Shown here in pieces: positions 58,806-64,000 of a DNA stretch of 64,000 nt; the first letter of the stretch is position 1, and the number at the start of each line of letters is the position of its first letter. This stretch comes from Excoecaria cochinchinensis (Eukaryota; Streptophyta; Magnoliopsida; Malpighiales; Euphorbiaceae). A model generated the notes under the pieces. It did no database searches. It was given only the letters and a program-made list of their open reading frames with translations, and was not told where the DNA came from. The stretch spans positions 1,240,001 through 1,304,000 of the forward strand of contig CANTUQ010000003.1 of assembly GCA_947683425.1 (NCBI GenBank), in the 5' to 3' direction. Made by a program: the position numbers and the translations under genes.

Positions 58806-59250
58806 TTGATTTATTAACTATTTTAATTCATCCTATTAGCACATTTGTAAAAATTTTGCTGCTGCCATCTCAAACTCTAAATGCAAAATTCCATTAGAAA
58901 TCCTTATCCATCTTCCACGCGCCAATTTCAACAAGACGCAAAACGTGCCTCTTTCAATGTCGCTTCATTATTTTATTTGAAAAAAATGATCCCATTATGT
59001 AACAAATGACACTGAATTTATAGAAGTCACGTTTTAATTCAGTGTGCTGTGCTTAACCGTAAAATTGCGTACAGGATTAAACAATCAAGATGAGCGCATC
59101 TTATATTATATTTCATCCCACAAATTTTCAGTTCAAAAACGGAAAAAATAAATAAAATAAAAAAAGTAACCTGCAGATTCAAACCGAAATGGTATGTTGC
59201 AGAACAGGAACAGAAGAAAACCCTTCTCAATTTTTCATAATTCCACTAGG
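58806..59250 (+). promoter_or_regulatory. Upstream region of the GT31/DUF604 gene
   Basis: The hAT element ends about 450 bp before the chosen start codon, so it sits in or next to the promoter. AT-rich; TATATTATATTTC at about 59102 is a candidate TATA-like element. The transcription start cannot be fixed from sequence alone. Confidence 0.4.
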
Positions 59251-61670
59251 ATGCCACTTTCTTCCGTTCCCAAAGCCCTAATTGTAACCCCTTCACGCCT
59301 CAAAGACCTTCTTTTAGCTTTTTCCCTTCTGTTTATCCTTCACCTCCTCCTCCGCGCTCCTTCTCCTCCGTCCTCCGCCGTTTCCTTTCCCGCCTCCGCC
59401 TCTTCAATTTGCAATCCTACCAATCGGAATCATCTTCTCTTCTCCATCGCCTCCTCCTCCTCTTCCTTCACTCGCCGGAAATCTTACCTCCGCCTCTGGT
59501 ACAACCCCAACTCCACTCGCGCTTTTGCTTTCCTTGACCGCAACTCATCCCTGTCCAGTGACTCAACCCTTCCTCCTGTGATCCTCTCCAAAGACACCTC
59601 TCGCTTCCCTTACACCTTCAAGGGTGGACTCAGGTCGGCGATTCGGGTGGCGCGTTTGGTGAAAGAGGCCGTCGATCTTGAACAGAAGAATGTGCGGTGG
59701 TTTGTATTTGGGGACGATGATACGGTTTTCTTCGTGGAGAATTTGGTACAAACGCTGTCCAAGTATGATCATAATCAGTGGTATTATATTGGGAGCAATT
59801 CAGAGAGTTATGAGCAGAATTTGAAATATTCATTTGATATGGCTTTTGGTGGTGGAGGTTTTGCCATCAGTTGTTCTTTGGGTAGGGTTTTGGCTAGGGT
59901 TTTGGACTCTTGTTTGATGCGATATGCCCATTTGTATGGCAGTGATGGTAGGGTTTACTCTTGCTTGGCAGAATTGGGTGTTGGGTTGAGTCATGAAAGT
60001 GGGTTCCATCAGGTATATGCCTTTTTTCTATCTCCATCTGTTGAGTTGATAATGTTTTTTCAGTTGATTGAGCTTAGCTCTTTTTGATGGATAAGTATTT
60101 CTAGGATCACAATGACATTGATTATTTTATGAGAATTTGGTTAACCATCGGTTTGGACAAGTAAAATGTTATAGTCTTCGACGGAATAGTAGTGTGGGCT
60201 CTGCATCCTTGCTTTTTGGGCACAGTTTTAGAGTTTATTTGCTTTTCCCCACTTCTGATTTTGCCGAACTTGGTTTTAGGGAGATGAAGGTCGAGGAAAT
60301 GTTTAATTTACCCGTGCAGAACTTTAACATAGCATTTTTCTTTTCAACCAAGCACATGGTGGAGTAAGACAGAATATCAAGTTTCTTGAGATTTACTGAC
60401 GAATTTTTCTGGTGCTTGCCGTAAATTGAGTTGCTTTATACATTCTATTTTTATTTTTCAAAGCGGGCATTCCCTGTGTACAAGGCTTTCTGCTGTGGGG
60501 AAAAAAAAATTGAGCGTCAAATTTCTACGGTGCTTTTATTTATATTTTATAATTATTAAAGACACTTTCTTTCATTTCTGTTGCTGTGTTCCTTATTCTG
60601 GTATCAATGCGATTATTTTGCTTCTTTGCAAGCGTTTTAACTTTTACAACAGAAGTATTGGAGGAATCGATGATGCAGCTTGAATAGCTGATCTTTTGTT
60701 GCCAGGTGTTGATTGAGTTACATGACACAAAAAACTACCATTATGATGAGATGCTCTTTATTTTATTGTTCTGCTCTAATTCTTAAGATGAGAGTTAATT
60801 AGTTTTTCTTTTCCTAAACTATGAAAGGTAGGTTTTTTGTACTTTGCGAGATGGAATTTTGAATCTTGGCGACTTACTCATTTAGCTTGATTTCTACTAG
60901 GTTGATATCCGTGGAAATTTGTTTGGCATGCTTTCAGCACATCCGTTGTCCCAACTGGTATCTCTTCATCATCTGGATGCTGCAGACCCACTCTTTCCTA
61001 ATATGAGCAAGACTCAAGCTGCAGAACACCTTTTCAGAGCAGCTAATACTGATCCTGCAAGGATTTTGCAGCAAATTGTATGCTACGACCGTGCAAATTT
61101 ATTGACTATTTCAGTTGCATGGGGTTATTCTGTTCAGGTATATGAAGGCAATGAACTTCTTCCTGATCTCCTGGCACTACAGAGAACCTTTAGACCATGG
61201 AGGAGAAGTGCGAATGTGGACTCCAGCCGTTACATGTTTAATTGGAGAGACTATCCTAGAGATCCATGTAAAAGGCCTATTGTCTTCTTTATGGAAAGTG
61301 TTACATCTATAGATAGTGGAGTCTGGAGCAATTACACCAGGCACAATATTGGTTATTGCTCTAGAGCTGAAGGCCTAAACAATCTGGTGCATGTTGGAGT
61401 ATTTTCCCATAAATTAAAACCTCATAAAGAACAGGTATTGAATTAAGTTGTTTTGACAACCCTGTGTTAAAGGAAGCTTGTTATTTACTTGTATTTGTTC
61501 AATATTTCATTCGTTCTTGCTCATGTTACCTTTTGATTGGTGATGCACTGTTATTTTAGATGAAGGTTCCTCGTCGACAGTGTTGTGACATTTCTCGAAC
61601 TGTTAATCAATCCATGGTCATTCGTGTTAGACAATGTGGCATTGGAGAACTGATTTCTATGCATATCTAG
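59251..61670 (+). CDS. GT31 / DUF604 (Fringe-like) glycosyltransferase, three exons
   Basis: Exons 59251-60012, 60901-61434 and 61560-61670, all phase 0, give 468 aa. Splice sites: CAG/GTATAT...TACTAG/GTTGAT and CAG/GTATTG...TTTTAG/ATGAAG. Residues 20-34 (LLLAFSLLFILHLLL) are a signal anchor, so a type II Golgi protein is expected. A Ser/Pro-rich stem follows. The catalytic half has RWFVFGDDDTVFF with the metal-binding DDD at 155-157 and FGGGGFAIS. The DUF604 half starts near GLSHESGFHQ and continues in exon 2 with VDIRGNLFGMLSAHPLSQLV, PARILQQIVCYDR, VQVYEGNELLPDL and QRTFRPWRR. The C-terminus is PRRQCCDI...ELISMH. Family members are annotated as putative beta-1,3-glycosyltransferases; acceptors are generally unknown. 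An in-frame upstream ATG (59194) would add 19 residues; I prefer 59251 because it places the anchor nearer the N-terminus. Nothing is broken. Confidence 0.92.
60013..60900 (+). other. Intron 1 of the GT31/DUF604 gene
   Basis: 888 bp, GT-AG, T-rich, no transposon ends or conserved ORF seen. Confidence 0.88.
61435..61559 (+). other. Intron 2 of the GT31/DUF604 gene
   Basis: 125 bp, GT-AG, T-rich. Reading through would stop after two codons (GTA TTG AAT TAA), which confirms splicing. Confidence 0.88.
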
Positions 61671-64000
61671 CTTTCTGTAGAGATTGGCTATTGTGTAAAT
61701 GCAATTACATGTTAAGCTCTTGGAGTTGGCATGCGTTTTGGTCCCTCGCGTGGGTAAGTCTCTTCTTCATTTCATCTAGTTCTCCTTCTAGTATGTACGA
61801 AGAATGAATTTTGATTATAATCTTTTGTGGTATGGAGTCAAAAGGCTCTCTGTAGTATTATAACCTATAATCAAAAACTGGATTGTTTTTGTGGTATTAT
61901 AAGTCTTGTTTCAAGTTTGTTAAAAAAGGAAATTGGATTTTTTATAATTAAATAGTAAATTGGATATCCTGGTTGTCATTTATGCTCTGAATGTAATTTT
62001 CTGCATTTTCATATCTCATCTTTCTTTTTTGTTAGAATTTATTTCGATTCTATCAGTACAAATCAGTTCAAGAATCAAAATATTCTACAGAACTTGTGTC
62101 TGGAATAAATTTTGAGATAAAATTCATTTGAATTGTAGTTTACCAATAAGAATGATGTAGCCACAGCCTAGTCAGTGGGGTCAATAAAGGGGAAAAAAAA
62201 TTACCATACTAATTTTGCAGTTTTTTTCCAAATTAGCCCATTAAAATCTTCTAAATTGAGCCCGCCAAATGAAGATAATATAATATTTTTGAATATATTT
62301 ATCCAGAAAAATAAAATGCACAATTTTTATATTATGCAAGAGAAAAATGTAAAAGAATATAAAAGAATAAAACTCTTTAAAAATCGAAGCAGATAGGTCT
62401 AAGATTGTAAAGAAGCTTTTTAATTTTCAGCAAAAATAAAGTGTATCCATTTCTTTTATATTATTTAATCAATATGTGAAGCCTGCCTATTGAATTGAGT
62501 CTCACATTGATCGATGAACCTTGTGGAGTAGTTTATGAAAGGAGTCTAGTTTGAGACTTAAAATTAAGAACTAATTTCCTAACCATTCTCATGTTTAATT
62601 TAGTTAATTTATATGTTTTCTATAAATTGGTCTTGATTTTGAGATTTTGGTGACTATTCATTTTAGGTGTCCATTATAATCATTCAAATTTTAGTAATTT
62701 TCAGTGAACTTCATTTTATCATTTTTGGATCCGAAAACCAACCCGACCTGAAAAATTTATTTCATATTGCGACTTAAATTGAGTTTTAGGCCTGTATTGG
62801 CAGCAGACAGCCTATAAATTTTGATTCCACTGAATTAAAATCCTAGCTAGTTCCTTTATTTATTAAATTTAATTGTGTTTAAAATGAAATTTTGTTCAGT
62901 AATTTGATTTAATGCAATTTTGAGTTTTATTTTGCTTATTTTTCTTTTTTTTTTTATTTATTTTTTTGAATCTTAAGCAAGGTTGTTTTTTCCAAACAGG
63001 AAGATTGTTGTTGCATTAAGTACTTGCATTTTTGGACTTCTCAAAGATGCATTAAATTCTGAATTTTTTCCCTCCAAATTTCAATTTAAACTAGAGATTA
63101 AATGATTTTGTTACTTATATATTGTGATTCTGTAGAAGTATTTCCAGCTTTATATAAGGAATGTGTTTTGTGAATTCACATAATAATAATTAAAACTTAA
63201 AGATGGAAACTGAACTTAGTTTTCCCAAAATAGCTACCACCATGCTGATTGAAGAAGATGCAAGTTTAACAATGTGCGAACTGTGTAATATGAGTAGGTT
63301 GCTTTATTGATATTTCTATGATTTAGTGGATCTTTGTTCTTTTCAGGTGTGTGAAGTACGTGGAAAACTTGCTTACCCTCATCAAATTCAATGCTAGAAT
63401 GCTGGATATACAATGGTTTTGTGCCTAACAATGTTTCCAATTGGCAATTTTCTGTGAAAAATGTAAGGTATGGTATCCTCATCTCTTGAGGGGAATGGGC
63501 AACTTAAATATGATTAACCCTTAAAAATCATTTTCCATATGATGTATTTATTTTGTAATTTGGTGACAGAGGCATTCAACCAGGTTAAGCATGGTATGAA
63601 AGTATGGAATTTTTATTTTTATTTATTTATTTATTTGGGCATAGCTGTCTACCTATACAAAAGATTGCCAAAGATTTTGCAAATTTCAGTTACCAGAAAG
63701 CAAAAAGAGAATTCTGGAACCTGAAGTGAGTTAGCTTCTTGAGCCTGACGAGTTTTGCTATTAATTTTCATAATGGAATCTGAAGTTGCTGCTCTAACAA
63801 GCATTTGTTGTCTTTCACATGTATGGTTTGATGGTATGAATTATTCAGCAACTATTATTGTTATTATTATTAGTTGCTACTCTCTCCAGGTCAATTGTTT
63901 ATTTTTCCTTTTTTAGGTAATCATTGGTTTTTCTATGTTTTTAATAAATATAATTTTAAAAGACTATTATCTTCTTATTTAATGGAAAATAGAGAAAATG
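61671..64000 (+). other. 3' flank of the GT31/DUF604 gene
   Basis: AT-rich, no further convincing gene or transposon. A strong donor-like GTGGGTAAGTCT (61749) and an acceptor-like TTGTTCTTTTCAGGTGTG (about 63333) could bound an intron in the 3' UTR. A short (TTTA)n is at 63615-63640 and (TTA)n at 63855-63875. Frames of 60-80 codons here show no family. Confidence 0.45.

Noticed and set aside
59563..59833. Minus-strand ORFs over exon 1 of the DUF604 gene
   Set aside because: Shadow frames of a clearly conserved plus-strand exon.

Overview
The window is flowering-plant nuclear DNA, probably from a eudicot. It is AT-rich and intron-bearing, and about 58 kb of nested transposable elements lies to the left of one host gene. 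The species cannot be fixed from the sequence.

Repeat layer. Most of bases 1-54855 comes from the Tat/Ogre branch of Ty3/gypsy LTR retrotransposons. The signs are primer binding sites matching the 3' end of tRNA-Arg, a protease followed by a G-patch-like stretch, two RNase H domains, extra ORFs between pol and the 3' LTR, and tandem arrays just before the polypurine tract. I use working names. C is the oldest minus-strand host element. Its pieces lie at 712-1092, 12111-12321, 16162-17400 and 36251-41213, and it is cut by four insertions: A (1098-12105, plus strand, TSD GTAAC), solo LTR S1 (12322-16156, TSD CTCTC), B (17401-36245, minus strand, TSD GGGGG) and an LTR ending at 711. B's 3' LTR is itself split by T (17695-26438, minus strand, TSD GTTAA), a chromovirus-like element with tRNA-Met priming and only a gag remnant. 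Element H (42736-54855, minus strand) keeps decayed PRO, G-patch, RT, two RNase H domains and INT, plus two extra ORFs downstream of pol, one antisense. Solo LTR S2 (49199-50564, copia-like, TSD AATAG) splits its pol end. D is an LTR fragment abutting H's LTR in inverted orientation.

Right end. A 3.06-kb non-autonomous hAT-like element (55734-58797, 8-bp TSD CTAATAAG) precedes the only convincing host gene. This gene encodes a GT31/DUF604 (Fringe-like) type II Golgi glycosyltransferase in three exons (59251-61670, plus strand). The rest, to 64000, is its 3' flank.

How the parts relate. A and C (and probably B) have lost PRO, RT and RNase H. They keep the cis-acting parts: LTRs, tRNA-Arg PBS, a conserved leader of several hundred bases and a PPT. 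A still has one open gag-like ORF and nearly identical LTRs. This fits a non-autonomous Tat family mobilised in trans by relatives such as H. Two cross-element signals stand out. First, the LTRs of A, B and C share a hairpin placed directly before a copy of the first 9-11 nt of the PBS. Second, each LTR family carries its own palindrome-rich, GC-elevated island.
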